Part shown: positions 1 through 10,378 of the stretch, in pieces | How positions within the stretch are numbered: position 1 is the first letter of the stretch | How the letters are laid out: every line of letters begins with the position of its first letter | Origin: Chrysophaeum taylorii | Lineage: Eukaryota; Sar; Pelagophyceae; Pelagomonadales; Pelagomonadaceae | Direction of reading: 5' to 3' | DNA: 64,000 nt | NCBI GenBank assembly: GCA_029834535.1 | Contig: JAQMWT010000575.1 | Coordinates: 1-64,000, forward strand | Notes under the pieces: model-generated | The model's input: the letters and a program-made list of their open reading frames with translations, nothing else | What the model was told of the DNA's origin: nothing | Databases searched by the model: none | Position numbers and translations under genes: made by a program

Positions 1-1884
1 GTCGGTTCGGCGGAAGTGGGGTCGTTCGAGGGCGTAGGTCCAGGCGGAGACGGTGCGCTTGGGAGCGCGCATTTCCCACTTTCTCTGGCGTTCGGAATCG
101 CCGAGGAAGGTGCCGAACAAAGCAGACGTCGAAGCGTCGGCGAGGAAGACGAGAAAATCTTCCGTGAATTCAAAGGCTTGGGGGAATTGGGCGAGGAGGT
201 AGTTGACGGCCTCGAGCCACTGCACGAAGACGGGGGAGCGTTCTTGGTCCCTCTGGTCGGGCCGTCTCCCTACGCCGAGGCGGTCTCCGAATTTGTGTCC
301 GAACGCGAGCCATTCTTTTTCGACTAGAACCGCAAACCCCCGGAGGGTGCGGTAGTAGGGGTCCAAGATGAGCTGTGCCAGGGCGGACACTTGGGCCGTC
401 CGGTCCCAGCCGTCGCTGCAATGGACGAGTACGGAGGAGCCATCGTTATCGCCGTCGTCGAGGGCCGTCGCGACGAACGCGGAAGCGCGCAGCACCAGGA
501 GCAGGTGGCGGAGCCATTTGGAATCGTCTATGGCTTTGAAGAAGAAATCGTCGTCGTCGGCACCTTCTAAGGCCTTGCACACGAGCTGCTGGGACTCGCG
601 CATGGTGTGGATGTTGCCGACGTCGCAGTACTTGAGCGTCGCGTTCTTGTAGGCCGACACCGACTCCGTCCCTTTGCCGCGCGCCGCGTTTCCGAGCGCT
701 GCCGCGCGACCGCGACAATCCACAATGTGAAGGGGTCGGTCGGTGGTGTCGCCGCGGGTGCGGTAGGCGTCGAGGAGAGCCTGGTCGGCGCGGGAGCTTC
801 GCGCCGCGATGCCGGCCATCGGTTGCGACGAGCGACACAGCACCGCCCCCGTGCGCGGCGAACGCCACGCGGCGGCGGGGAGTCGGCGCTTCGACCTGTA
901 GGCCGCGGCCTCCCGGAGCGTGAGGTCGTCCAAGGCCGGCACCGCGAAGACCAGCGGATAGGTAGGGACGAGATCGTAGTCGTCGGACCACAGGCGCCAC
1001 GGCGGTTCGTCGAGGCCTAGTCTCGAATACTCGGACCGCGCGTCGTACAGCTCCCAGCCGTCGAAGACACCGTCGTGGTCGTCGAGTTGGTGATGGTGGT
1101 ACGAAAACGCAAACATGCGCTCGAGGGTGTCCGGGAACGCAAAGGTCTCGATGCTGGCGCGGACGTCTTCGAGCGCGCACCCCCTCGGCGGCCTGCGGAC
1201 AAGAATTTTGTGATGATCCCGGCATTCGATTCGAAGGTCGTTCCCGACGATTTCGATTTTGTGGATCGCGCCGTGGGGAGTCGACAATTCCCCAAACGGT
1301 GGAGGACCTGCCAGTTTGAGCCGGTAGTTCGTGACGAATAAATTTCCAGAGGACGACGCGAGAACGATTTTTTCTCCCGCTAGAAGGCTCGTCTCGGGGA
1401 CCTGTTCGGACGCCCCGCGCGCCCAACGGGACATACACTGGCGCTCGGTCCGGGGGTTGCTCCCCAAAAAGAGTTCGAAGAAGCTGAGGTAGTCGGGGGC
1501 GAGCGCGACCATCGCTTTCGCCGATCCCGTCTCTAATCGACACCTCTCCAGCGCCTTTTCGACGTTTTCGGCTACTAACGGCTGCCCGAGGCGCCGGAAC
1601 ACGGCCTCCAGCACGTCGCTCGCCTTCTTCTCGAGCTCGACGATCTGGCAGAATTTTCGGCCCTCGCCGTCGCTTCGAAACACCCAATTTTTCGTCCGAC
1701 GATGGCCGCGCCCATCGTCGAGCGTCGCTTGGACTTCGGCTCCCATCGTCCGGACCTCGACGAATTCGCTGCAGGCCATGCACTTGCCGTGGGACACAAC
1801 CACGTGCTTCTCGAGCTCCACCACTATTTCGCGCCTTTCGCGTCGGAGGCCCTTCCGCACCGTCACGTCAAACGAGAAGCTCAT
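1..1884 (-). CDS. Myotubularin-family phosphoinositide 3-phosphatase (C-terminus beyond window)
   Basis: Removes the 3-phosphate from PI3P/PI(3,5)P2 on endosomal membranes (known for the family). The frame is open for 628 codons from an ATG at 1884 to the left edge, so the gene is partial. A PH-GRAM-like segment lies near residues 160-250 (GEKIVLASSSGNLFVTNYRL). The catalytic loop HCSDGWDRT is intact, with the nucleophilic Cys at about residue 489 (bases 418-420), so an active enzyme is expected rather than one of the dead MTMRs. A family-typical Trp/Leu-rich stretch follows (FVQWLEAVNYLLAQFP). An in-frame stop at 1903-1905 precedes the ATG, which supports the chosen start unless an intron intervenes. 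The start codon overlaps the stop of the upstream GAA1 gene (ATGA). Confidence 0.93.
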   Translation of the reverse strand, partial: MSFSFDVTVRKGLRRERREIVVELEKHVVVSHGKCMACSEFVEVRTMGAEVQATLDDGRGHRRTKNWVFRSDGEGRKFCQIVELEKKASDVLEAVFRRLGQPLVAENVEKALERCRLETGSAKAMVALAPDYLSFFELFLGSNPRTERQCMSRWARGASEQVPETSLLAGEKIVLASSSGNLFVTNYRLKLAGPPPFGELSTPHGAIHKIEIVGNDLRIECRDHHKILVRRPPRGCALEDVRASIETFAFPDTLERMFAFSYHHHQLDDHDGVFDGWELYDARSEYSRLGLDEPPWRLWSDDYDLVPTYPLVFAVPALDDLTLREAAAYRSKRRLPAAAWRSPRTGAVLCRSSQPMAGIAARSSRADQALLDAYRTRGDTTDRPLHIVDCRGRAAALGNAARGKGTESVSAYKNATLKYCDVGNIHTMRESQQLVCKALEGADDDDFFFKAIDDSKWLRHLLLVLRASAFVATALDDGDNDGSSVLVHCSDGWDRTAQVSALAQLILDPYYRTLRGFAVLVEKEWLAFGHKFGDRLGVGRRPDQRDQERSPVFVQWLEAVNYLLAQFPQAFEFTEDFLVFLADASTSALFGTFLGDSERQRKWEMRAPKRTVSAWTYALERPHFRRTD

Positions 1885-3161
1885 GATGTTTTTTTGCCAC
1901 TTCTAAACAGTTTCCCCCCAAAAATCGCGTGGAAGGGGAGGACGACGCACCCGACGTAGAGGAGGCGGTAGTCGAGGTAGACCTCGTAGTCTTGGCGAAT
2001 TGCATCGTAGCAAGTGGCAAGCACCCACCAAAGCGCAACGAGAGAACAGCACCACCAAATGCGGAGCACGCGCCGGGACCTGGTGATCGCGACGGGGAGC
2101 GCGCCGAGGGTGCCAGCGAGGCAGAGCCCGGGCTGGCCGAGGACGAGGGCCGCGTGGGCGTACGCCCACGCCAAAATCGCCGTCTCTGGTCCACCACCAC
2201 CATAATGGCGGCTCCAGAAAAAAGCAAGGACGTAGCCCGCGACGAGGCACCAACGACTCTCGACGACGACCGGAATCGCGGCGCACGACAAAAAAAAAAC
2301 GCTCGTCGTCGTCGTCGGGAGAAAAAAACCACCACCACCAGAGGAGGAAAGGCCGTTCCAGGCCCGGAAGGCGAATGCGGCGACGAGAAACATGAGGGGC
2401 CAGGCGTACTCGTCGACAGACACAAAAGTCCGCGGTCCGGCGAGCCAGTACATAAAATAGGCGTGCGCGAGTTCGTGCTCGACGGTGTTCAACGCCCGTA
2501 TCGCCAGCTCCAAGGCGACGGGCATCGGCCTCGGCGACACCACCGTCAGGGCATCAATACCGTATCTCAAAAAGTGCGCATGGGCGCCCGTCGGACCTCG
2601 AAGGTAGTCCGCTACCCAACTCGCCAGCCGTCGAGCTCTCGACAAGTACCCGCGGTCCTCGCCGTCCAACAACAGAGCCGTTGCAATCAAGTGATACAAG
2701 TCCAAGTTCGGGAGCGCGCCGTTGGCGCCCAGCACCCGAACATCGAGCGGGCCCTTTTCGTAGATAAGGGCAGCGCGAATGACGCCCGCGCGCGCCATCG
2801 CCCGATCGCCGCGATACGCTTCGAGCCAACCTCCCACGTCTTCTCCTCGGACGAAAATCACGCTTTTTGCGAGCCATTTAGCGTCGAAATAAAACGGCCA
2901 GTTGACCACCACCAGAGCCTCCAGGCTCCCGCGCCGCAGAATAGCTTGTTCTGCTCCATCAATTCGAGCGCATTCGGCAACGCTACACACGTCCTCTATG
3001 AATTTCGCTTGACCGGCGCGCGCACCGAACGCCGCGAGCGTCGTCTCGTCGAAGAAGGTGCTCCGGGGTTTCGCCTCGCCCGTCATTATCGACACGGCCG
3101 GCAGGAGTCCGAGCCAGGCGATCCCCACCAACGCGCAGAACACACTCATCATCATCATCAT
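1881..3161 (-). CDS. GPAA1: GPI transamidase subunit GAA1-like
   Basis: Subunit of the ER GPI-transamidase that attaches GPI anchors to secreted proteins. The 426-aa product starts with a hydrophobic signal-anchor after a run of five Met codons (CAT repeat in the DNA), so the exact start is ambiguous by a few codons. Recognisable GAA1 blocks occur in order: AGVIRAALIYE, PNLDLYHL, YGIDALTV, then the stretch from ALNTVEHELAHAYFMYWL to FVSVDEYAWPLMFLV, which matches the Asn-Xxx-Xxx-Glu-bearing luminal helix and first C-terminal span of the family. At least five more hydrophobic segments fill the C-terminal half. It is shorter than animal GAA1 (about 620 aa), mainly in the luminal domain. The stop TGA overlaps the ATG of the myotubularin gene. 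Abundant secreted repeat proteins nearby are plausible GPI clients, but that is inference. Confidence 0.82.
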   Translation of the reverse strand: MMMMMSVFCALVGIAWLGLLPAVSIMTGEAKPRSTFFDETTLAAFGARAGQAKFIEDVCSVAECARIDGAEQAILRRGSLEALVVVNWPFYFDAKWLAKSVIFVRGEDVGGWLEAYRGDRAMARAGVIRAALIYEKGPLDVRVLGANGALPNLDLYHLIATALLLDGEDRGYLSRARRLASWVADYLRGPTGAHAHFLRYGIDALTVVSPRPMPVALELAIRALNTVEHELAHAYFMYWLAGPRTFVSVDEYAWPLMFLVAAFAFRAWNGLSSSGGGGFFLPTTTTSVFFLSCAAIPVVVESRWCLVAGYVLAFFWSRHYGGGGPETAILAWAYAHAALVLGQPGLCLAGTLGALPVAITRSRRVLRIWWCCSLVALWWVLATCYDAIRQDYEVYLDYRLLYVGCVVLPFHAIFGGKLFRSGKKTS

Positions 3162-3235
3162 CTTTACCCTTCCTTATTTTTCTTATTATTATTTAAAGTT
3201 TGCTCCGAAACCAAAAAAAACCCTGGTGCCCAAAA
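3162..3235. promoter_or_regulatory. Short bidirectional promoter region GAA1 / RhoGEF
   Basis: Only 74 bp separate the divergent start codons of GAA1 (minus) and the RhoGEF (plus). The stretch is T-rich then A-rich (TTATTATTATTTAAA near 3182-3196), unlike the GC-rich genes on both sides. No further element can be assigned by eye. Confidence 0.5.
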
Positions 3236-5131
3236 ATGGTGGAGAAGAAGTTGTGGCTAGAGGCTGCGGAGCGCGTGATCGCCGAGCTGTCCGACGAGGA
3301 AGTGGAGCAGGTCCGAAGGCTGCTCGCTCCGGCGGCGGCGCGGCCGAGCATCGACCCCCGGCTCGAGGACCAACGGTCGAAGATCCTCGACGAGATCGTG
3401 TCGACGGAAGAATTCTACGTCAAGTGCCTGGAGATTCTGGTATTCGAGTACGCGCACGCGTTGTTCGACTCGACGTACGACAAGGCGATCGTCCCGATGG
3501 AGCAGGTGTTCATCATATTCTCGAATGTCGAGGACATCTTGTTAGTGAACCGAGAACTTCTTTCGCAGCTTAGGGAACGGCCCGAGGAAGTCGGGAAAAT
3601 CTTTCTGAACATGAGCTTTGCGTTGCGGCTGTACTCGCGGTACATCGTCGACTACGACGCGGCGAGGTCTTGCCTGGCCGAAGTGGAAAACAGCGACAAG
3701 TTTCAGAAGTTCGTGGAGGGCGTCGAGGCGAAGAAAAGCGAGGGATCGCGCGTAGTCTCGCGGCAAAGCCTGCAGAGTCTGATGATCATGCCAGTGCAGC
3801 GCATCCCGCGGTACGAGCTGCTGTTGCGCGAGTTGCTCAAGGTGTCGCGGCAGCTCGACGAGGAGTGCGAGGAGCTCGAGGCGGCGTTGGAAGCCGTGCG
3901 ATCAGTGGCGGAGGAGAATAACGAGCGGATACGAGCGACCGAGTCTAAGGCTAAACTCTACGACCTGCAAAAAAGATTCGTCAAGTGCGCCGACCTCGTT
4001 GGGCCCCGCTTTTTCATAAAGGAAGGACCGATGCGCAAGGTCCACGGCCGGGGGGGGATCGTCGTCGAGTGTCGCATGATACTCCTCTCGGACGTCTTGA
4101 TCTACGCGCAGCACTCGAAACTCGAAGGCAAGAAGCTCGAGGTGCACCGGAGGGTGTTGCTGGGGGACGCCGCGACGCAGTTTCAAGATCTGGAGGATGG
4201 CCAGTTCGAAAACCAGATCGCAGTCCTGAATTCGGAAAAATCGATGATTTTTCTCTGCGCCGACGCAAAGGATAAGGCCGAGTGGTTCGCGGCTCTAACC
4301 GATGCCCGAAACAAGGCCCGAAGCGAAGATAAAGAAGAAGACGACAAGGTGGCGATGACCTTGTGGGAGCACGACGCGCCGCGGTGCACGATCACCAGCG
4401 TCAAATTCACGACGCTCATCCGCCGACATCACTGTCGGGTCAACGGCGAGTGCGTGAGCGCGGACGCTTCGCGGGCGCGCTTCAAGCTCCACGAGCTGGG
4501 GGACAGGTTTGGGGAAGAGCGCGTCTGCGACTGGTGCGCGCGCGACTTCACCTTACTCGGCTCGTGGCCTCGCGTCGTCAAAAACAAACTTGAGCTTCGC
4601 GAGAGCATCGGGGGTTTCGACGAAACGACGGCGCTGGACTTTATCAAGCCAAAGTTCCAACGAGAGGACGAAGAAGACTACTGCGTGATGGGGAGCTGGG
4701 TCTGGAAGAAGGGGGGCGTCGGGACCAAGGACTCCAAGCAGCGCGCCTTGTTTGGCCGCAGAAACTGGAAGAAGCGATGGATGGAACTCCGCCGCGATTC
4801 TTCCTCCTCGGAGACGAGCTTCCAGCTCTCGTACTTCGACGAACCTAACTCGGTCGAAAAGGGTCGCATCTCTCTAGGCAGCGCGATACTCCTCAAAGAC
4901 GACACCACCCCCTGCGCCTTTGTGGTCAAGGAGAGCCTCCGCGACTATCAGATGCGCCTCCTCGACGAAGGCCAACCCGCTACTCCGCTCGATTTCGGTC
5001 AATACAAACTATGGATATCCGCCATCCGGCACGCGATCACCCTCTCCCACACCACACCAACTTCCCCCCAAGAGGAGAAGGAAGAGGGAACCGTTTCTTC
5101 TTCTTCTTCTTCTTCTTCTTCTTCTTCTTGA
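3236..5131 (+). CDS. FGD-like Rho guanine-nucleotide exchange factor (DH-PH-FYVE-PH)
   Basis: Predicted activator of Rho/Rac/Cdc42 GTPases at phosphoinositide membranes; 631 aa. The DH domain spans about residues 45-240 (ILDEIVSTEEFYV; the family signature PVQRIPRYELLLRELLK near 183-199). PH1 follows at about 270-365. A FYVE-type finger lies at about 375-445, with WEHD, RRHHCR and RVCDWC recognisable. A second PH is at about 483-600 (GSWVWKKGG, NWKKRWMELRRD, YKLWISAIRHAI). This order is that of the FGD1-6 family. The first FYVE CxxC reads CTIT, so one zinc ligand is missing. The protein ends in a poly-Ser tail from a TTC/TCT microsatellite (5095-5128). The ATG at 3236 is the first one; upstream in-frame sequence has only a TTG. 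Confidence 0.88.
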   Translation: MVEKKLWLEAAERVIAELSDEEVEQVRRLLAPAAARPSIDPRLEDQRSKILDEIVSTEEFYVKCLEILVFEYAHALFDSTYDKAIVPMEQVFIIFSNVEDILLVNRELLSQLRERPEEVGKIFLNMSFALRLYSRYIVDYDAARSCLAEVENSDKFQKFVEGVEAKKSEGSRVVSRQSLQSLMIMPVQRIPRYELLLRELLKVSRQLDEECEELEAALEAVRSVAEENNERIRATESKAKLYDLQKRFVKCADLVGPRFFIKEGPMRKVHGRGGIVVECRMILLSDVLIYAQHSKLEGKKLEVHRRVLLGDAATQFQDLEDGQFENQIAVLNSEKSMIFLCADAKDKAEWFAALTDARNKARSEDKEEDDKVAMTLWEHDAPRCTITSVKFTTLIRRHHCRVNGECVSADASRARFKLHELGDRFGEERVCDWCARDFTLLGSWPRVVKNKLELRESIGGFDETTALDFIKPKFQREDEEDYCVMGSWVWKKGGVGTKDSKQRALFGRRNWKKRWMELRRDSSSSETSFQLSYFDEPNSVEKGRISLGSAILLKDDTTPCAFVVKESLRDYQMRLLDEGQPATPLDFGQYKLWISAIRHAITLSHTTPTSPQEEKEEGTVSSSSSSSSSSS

Positions 5132-5210
5132 AGCAGCCTCGACGAGAACCACTTCTTTCTCCCCTTGCCTTTCTAATAGCAGCCTCGAGGCTGCGTGCAG
5201 CTGCCCAGGG

Positions 5211-5243
<33 letters not shown>

Positions 5244-5899
5244 TGTGGCGCAACGGCGAGCGTCCCATGTTTCTTTCTCCGAGTCACGTGCTACTTTCAG
5301 CAAGCTGACCGACCGCGAGATGGATACTACTTATAAATCATACTCTATATTAAGTAATAATTAACTTGGTCAATGGCGACGGTGCGGAGGAAGGGCCTTA
5401 ACTCGGGGCGCATGCGTGGTGTCGTCAGCTTGTCATACTCGACCTCAGTCTCCCGAGGCAGGCGGGCGGTCAACAGAGATCTTAACTTTTTCAATAAGAA
5501 AAGCGTGCTGCGGACGTCAACAACGTCGACGGCCGCGACATCGTCGTCATCCCGATGTTTCCGTATGCCGGGCTTCACATATTTTCTATCAACAACGAGC
5601 TTCGAAAATTCAAGTTCGTTCGATGATGATTCGCACACCCCTGGCTGGGGGAAGCGTGCGACAAAGAAACTGAAAATGACGTGGAGACAGACAGACTTTT
5701 TTTTTAGGTAAGAAAGAAAGAAAAAGCCGACACAATATTTTACACATCGGTGGTGGTGTCAGACTTTTTTTTTGGTGCGTACTTTATAACTTTGCGCAAT
5801 AAGAAAACGCCCACAACGTTGTACAATAATTGACGACCCCGAATCTAATAATAACCGAATCTTGTTTCTGAAGGCGTGGTATGTCACAAGGGTAAGCAA
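5132..5899. other. Non-coding stretch with AATC repeat and a coding-like scrap
   Basis: No complete gene is visible. A degenerate (CAAT)n microsatellite lies at about 5209-5242. Around 5515-5625 a plus-strand frame reads NNVDGRDIVVIPMFPYAGLH, which looks like a gene scrap but is bounded by stops and not recognised. Homopolymer T and A runs occur near 5698-5780. Confidence 0.45.
5209..5242. repeat. (AATC)n microsatellite
   Basis: About eight copies of CAAT/AATC with one interruption. Confidence 0.8.
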
Positions 5900-7745
5900 T
5901 GGTGATGATTTTTCACCAAGGTCTGATCCGTGTCGAGCGCGTTGTCCGTCAACGGTGCGTCGAATCGTCGCGAGGTGCCGGCCGCAGACTTCGGTCCCGA
6001 CGACGATTGCTCGCAAACGAATTCCAGCGAGTCGACATGCAACGGAACCTTGATGATCGACTTCGAAATGTACGACTCGCACAATGACGGCTGGAACGGG
6101 GCGTGCTTCACGATTAACAGTGCGTGCACGAGCTGCGAGGTGGAGTCATGCACGCTTCGCAACGGTTTCAACAGGACGCAGCCGGTGTGCATACATTGGG
6201 ACACGCCCACTACGTACGAGGTCAACGTCACGGCAGGAGAGAGTATCCGAGCAAGATACGCCTTTCGAAGGAAGCGAAGCATCGACGGAAACGTTTAGCT
6301 GCGGGCCCACGAGCGCGCCCACGACCTCCCCGGCGCTGGACCTGAGTTTTCCGAAAGGGGATCGTGAACGACGCGCCCACGACCTCCCCGGCGCTGGACC
6401 TGAGTTTACCGAAAGGGGATCGTGAAGGCGGCCGATTGTAGCCAAACTTATTCCAGCGAGTCGACGTGCAGCGGCACCCTGATCAATTTCGACATTTTCG
6501 ACTCCTCCGGCGACGACTGGACCGGAAATTATTTTAAGATCAGCAACGTCTTCGAGGTGCGAGGTGTTGATTCGGGTTTCTACGGGACGCGGGCCGTGTG
6601 CGCGCCTCGCGACGAGCGCACGAGATCGAGATCGACTCGTCGGCAGGGGATGGATGCCCCCGACGAAATATCTTGGCGCCTTGGAAATTTGGCTCGGGGA
6701 AACGGCACGGTGTCTAAGAATTTCACCTGTTTCACGAACGTGCCGACGGCCGGTCCCTCGTCGGTGCCCAGCGCCAGCGTCGCCGAACGCCGTGGTGTCG
6801 CCGTCGGGACGTCCTCAGAGTCGCCGGACCTCGGACCCAACGGCGCTTCGGACATCCTCCCTTCCCACGCCTGGCCCCTCGACGCGGCCGTCTGCGTGAC
6901 CGTCGTTGTCTCCCGCGAGTCACCCGACCGCGATCCCGACGTTGCAGCCCACCGCGATCCCGACGTTGTTGCCGCTCCCCGGCCGACGGCGAGTCCTCGG
7001 CGAGCCTACTGCTTTCCAGCCGTCGGCCTCCCCGACAAAAACTCCCACAGACAACCCGACGCCGGTTCCATCGTTGATACATCTTCCGTCGCCGATGCCT
7101 TCAACCGAGAGTCCGACGCCCTCGCCCTCGACCGTGGTACCCAGCGCCGCACCCACGGCACTTCCCTCGAGATATCCATCATCTTTTCCATCATCACTTC
7201 CCACTCCCGAGCCGAATGCGAGCCCGAATGCGAGCCCGAATGCGAGCCCGACAGCTCGTCCATCGAATTTGCCGACGACGACTGACTCCACCGAGTGCGT
7301 TGCCTACGATCCAGCCATCTGCAGTTCCATCGACAAGGCCATCGTCGACACCCACAATCTAATTTAAGCAGGTTGACTCGCAGTCCTAGTCCGTCGAGCC
7401 TACGCGCGCCGAGCCAGAGCACACTCGCACCATCGATTGTAAAAATGCACGCTCCGTCAGGGGGGACATCTGGCAACTTCTTTGCCGACGCGGCTCTCAG
7501 TACGCTTAGCCCAAGTCTGCAGCCAACGACCAATGAAGCAACCACGACCATGCATAAAAGTGGCTCATCCATGCCATCGACGACAACTCCATCACAGCCA
7601 CCAACGCGCTCACCTCTGGTTGACACTAAAGTACCCTCCGCCTATCCCAACATGTACCCATCACTGTCTTCTACGATAGCGGCCAACGCATTTTCCTCGA
7701 TTGTGGAGCCGGCAGCATCTCATCTCGGAACATCACAGTTTCGTT
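5900..7745 (+). pseudogene. Decayed paralogue of the giant PSxx-repeat gene, 5' part
   Basis: The sequence parallels 14780-20510 but is broken. It keeps the end of the signal-peptide exon (GCGTTGTCCGTCAACG), the same short GT-AG intron position (GTGCGTCGAATCG...GCCGCAG, about 5957-5992), GDGW module 1 (now SHNDGWNGACF), a damaged module 2 (SSGDDWTGNYF), PSxx repeats cut to about 120 residues, and the post-repeat segment (TLSPSLQPTTN, SQPPTRSPL). Several frameshifts and stops interrupt it, for example after module 1 near 6298. A 58-bp tandem duplication (start 6315, repeated from 6373) lies between the modules. Homology stops at about 7745, where unrelated DNA begins, and resumes at 10379 with the far C-terminus. 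A non-functional tandem duplicate is the simplest reading. Confidence 0.85.
6315..6430. repeat. 58-bp tandem duplication inside the pseudogene
   Basis: Two near-identical copies begin GCGCCCACGACCTCCCCGGC at 6315 and 6373, differing by one or two bases. Confidence 0.85.
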
Positions 7746-10260
7746 TTTGTTTGTGAGTATGAAGGCGCGGTACGAGAAGATGGATAAAGAGAACTATGAG
7801 CGTGTGAAGGCTCAGACCTCGTCAACGCCTATTGAGAATCGCATGCCACTACCGAGGACGAAGGGGGTGTCTCTGATGCCGACGACGATGAGGTGGCTAG
7901 CCTGTCTCGCTACAAGTCAATTGTCAAGTCGTTCTGCGGAGTGGCGAACGGCCCCCTGGCCTGCATGTCCGCCGACGGCGGTTCAGAGAAGAGCGTCGCG
8001 TTTCAAATGAGATGCATCCTACCGGGCGGCAACATGCTGCCACTGGTTCGGCAGGCTTGCAAGAGAAAGGATTAAATCAAGGAGCCATCGAACACCGGAC
8101 GGATGTCTGCGTTTATTAACGGACACTATCCGGCCATCTACGACGAACTTATCCAAGGCAAGTCGCCGTTCTCCACCTCGCAGATTGTCACCGACGAGGT
8201 CCGTCGGAGAAAGCCAACAAGGATGATGTCGCGCTAGAGATCGAGGACATGTTGCGCGAGGACATGTTGCGCGACCAGTACGAGAGCCTAGGTTCTGATA
8301 CAGATGCGACTACAGAGACCGACGCCCCGTCTAGAGCCGTCGAGTCCGCTTCTTACTCCGCGTCTTTCGGCAAGGTTCCTCGGCCATTTACTGACTTCGA
8401 ATGGAGCGTCAACTCGCAGCTCGAGGCGGCCATGCAGCCACCCATGAAACTCACTCCAGACCGAAGAGGCGACGTTCCAGTCGCCGACATGGAGCGAGTG
8501 TACGTTTATCGTTGCATCAAGTCGCTTGAGAAACGGGAGCTGCGTGTCCCAAGACGGCACACCGGCACTGGCCCAAATCGCAAATTAGACGATGTTCCGT
8601 GGGATGATGTTGACCAGTCCTTTCAAACTTTCAGTTAGGTGCTTGTCGAAATACTGAAGCCGCGCCACCTGTGCCGCGCGCCGGCGGAAGCGGTGATGAT
8701 TTGATGCTGCTGAATCCAACGCTCAAGCTCAACCAGATTTTTTGCCGGAGGCACAAGCCAAGCTCGCGATTGTCACGTTCGAGGCAGCTTGGGAGGAGGA
8801 AGCAGAGAGACTCGCTTCGCTTCAGCCAGAACCGACGCAACCTTTGCCCTGTAAGAAGAAAGGTCGTTCTGCCGACTCCGATTCCGACTCCGACGACGAT
8901 ATTCTCGACTTCGTCGATGACGATGAATCAGCGGATGAGCCAGTCGCTACGCGGCAGAAACACGACGCTCACCGAACTGCCTAAGTTCCGGGCGATGACT
9001 CGTGATACATACCAGCAATTTGTTTTCGAAGATGGAGTTCGCGGCAAGCGTCTCGATATGAGAAAGATTTATGCGAGCTCGATGATCCGCGACGAATAAC
9101 CGACTGCGACCTTGCTGTTTGAGAGTAAGGGCTGCGCACAGGTCACTGAAGCTCACGAGGAGCGGGTCTTCAGGTTCACGAAGCTGAGCAAAACGCCGCT
9201 TCGCTCTCGCCTCAGGCCCAGGCTGCTCAAGGCCTTCGTAATCATCAAACGTAACTGCCCCTATCTGGAAGAAACTCGACGGCGGCATCGACTACGACCG
9301 GCTTTGGGCGTTGTTCAAAGAAACGCCAAACACCACTGGCGAGCACTCCAATCCCGAGTACGACACCGAGGTTGATGATGAAGAGTCTGGCGCCGAAAAC
9401 ACTTGATCGCATGTAGTCCTCGCACCTCCTCTGGGCGTCCTCTCGCTCTACCCTTGATGACCCCCTTCTTTTTCTTTTCACTCCTCTTTCGTGTCTCCGC
9501 TTCCTGCGTGCCTCTTCTCCTCGCACGAATACCAACTCCCGACCCGTGGCTTCTACGCCATCTTCTCGTCGGCAGCTCTCACCCTGCCTTGCCCTTGTCG
9601 CCGCCTTCTTCCTGTTCGCAAAGCCTGTTGTGTGTCCATCTCGCATTCGTGAGCCGCAAGCCTAATCCCGTCGAGCCTTTCCTGGCTCCCCACCCCGCTC
9701 GGGTCCCGGTGGGCTTCACGATCGCGCACTATGCACAGCTGCAATTCCTCTACATGCATCAGCATCCTACTCCTGATCCTGAACTAGCTCCTCCGCCTCA
9801 CGCTCCTCCCGCGCCTTTCTCGCTCACACCCCACGCCGCTATCCAAGACCATGTCATTCAGAGGGGGATGCGGACTCCTCATCCTCAGAGGGGGCACTCC
9901 CCACCTCCTTCAGCTCCTTCTTCGTCCCCTGCTCCTGCCTCTTCTCCCTCTTCTGACACTTTCGCCGACGATTCTGGCTCTATGTCCCCGCCGCCGCCCT
10001 TGCTTCCTTCTTACAAAGACCTTTTTGCACAAGATGACCTCATTCTTGTCTCAGGTTCCAAACAACCCAACACCCGCAAAACAACGTCTATGAAAAATAT
10101 CCAAGCCCGGCTGCAAGCGTCTACTATTGGTGCTTACAAAGCCGCTGGTGGCAAGCTCGCCGATTTCCGCTGGGATCTTCGCCACCACTTTCTTACGTTC
10201 AAGTCTCCCGCCCTCTCCGCCCTTCATCTCAATGGTGGTATCCTCTGGTCTGCTATCTGC
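7746..10260. mobile_element. Insertion of unrecognised, decayed DNA in the pseudogene
   Basis: This stretch separates the two homologous blocks of the pseudogene, so it was probably inserted or brought in by rearrangement. It contains frame-shifted coding-like pieces on the plus strand: ARYEKMDKENYERVK (7760), SLSRYKSIVKSFCGVANGPL (about 7900), GRMSAFINGHYPAIYDELIQ (about 8100), an ORF at 8249-8638, FEAAWEEEAERLASLQPE (about 8780), an acidic DSDSDSDDD tract (about 8875) and IDYDRLWALFKETPNTTGEH (about 9290-9350). A Pro/Ser-rich open frame runs 9403-10302. The pieces resemble a degenerated transposon protein in style, but no family was recognised and no terminal repeats were found by eye. Confidence 0.45.
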
Positions 10261-10345
10261 TCAGCGGATACGGATAGCCCCGCCGCGAGCGGATGCGGAT
10301 AACACGCGGACGCGGATGATGAGCGGATACGGACACGCCTCGGAT
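10261..10345. repeat. Degenerate GCGGATACGGATA tandem repeat
   Basis: Six or so imperfect copies of GCGGATrCGGATA-like units lie directly before homology to the giant gene resumes. Confidence 0.6.
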
Positions 10346-10378
10346 GCGGGTAAAGTGTCCGTGAGCATCTTTACGGCC

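Noticed and set aside
446-1783. 445-codon minus-strand Arg-rich frame
   Set aside because: Shadow of the myotubularin frame, which carries HCSDGWDRT and is open from 1884 to the edge.
1-5131. Prokaryotic operon reading of the overlapping genes
   Set aside because: GAA1, myotubularin and DH-PH-FYVE proteins are eukaryote-specific; the overlap is reported as an unusual eukaryotic arrangement instead.
9403-10302. 299-codon Pro/Ser-rich plus-strand frame as a gene
   Set aside because: Begins without a credible ATG context, ends inside the GCGGATA repeat, and is low-complexity; kept only as part of the insertion.
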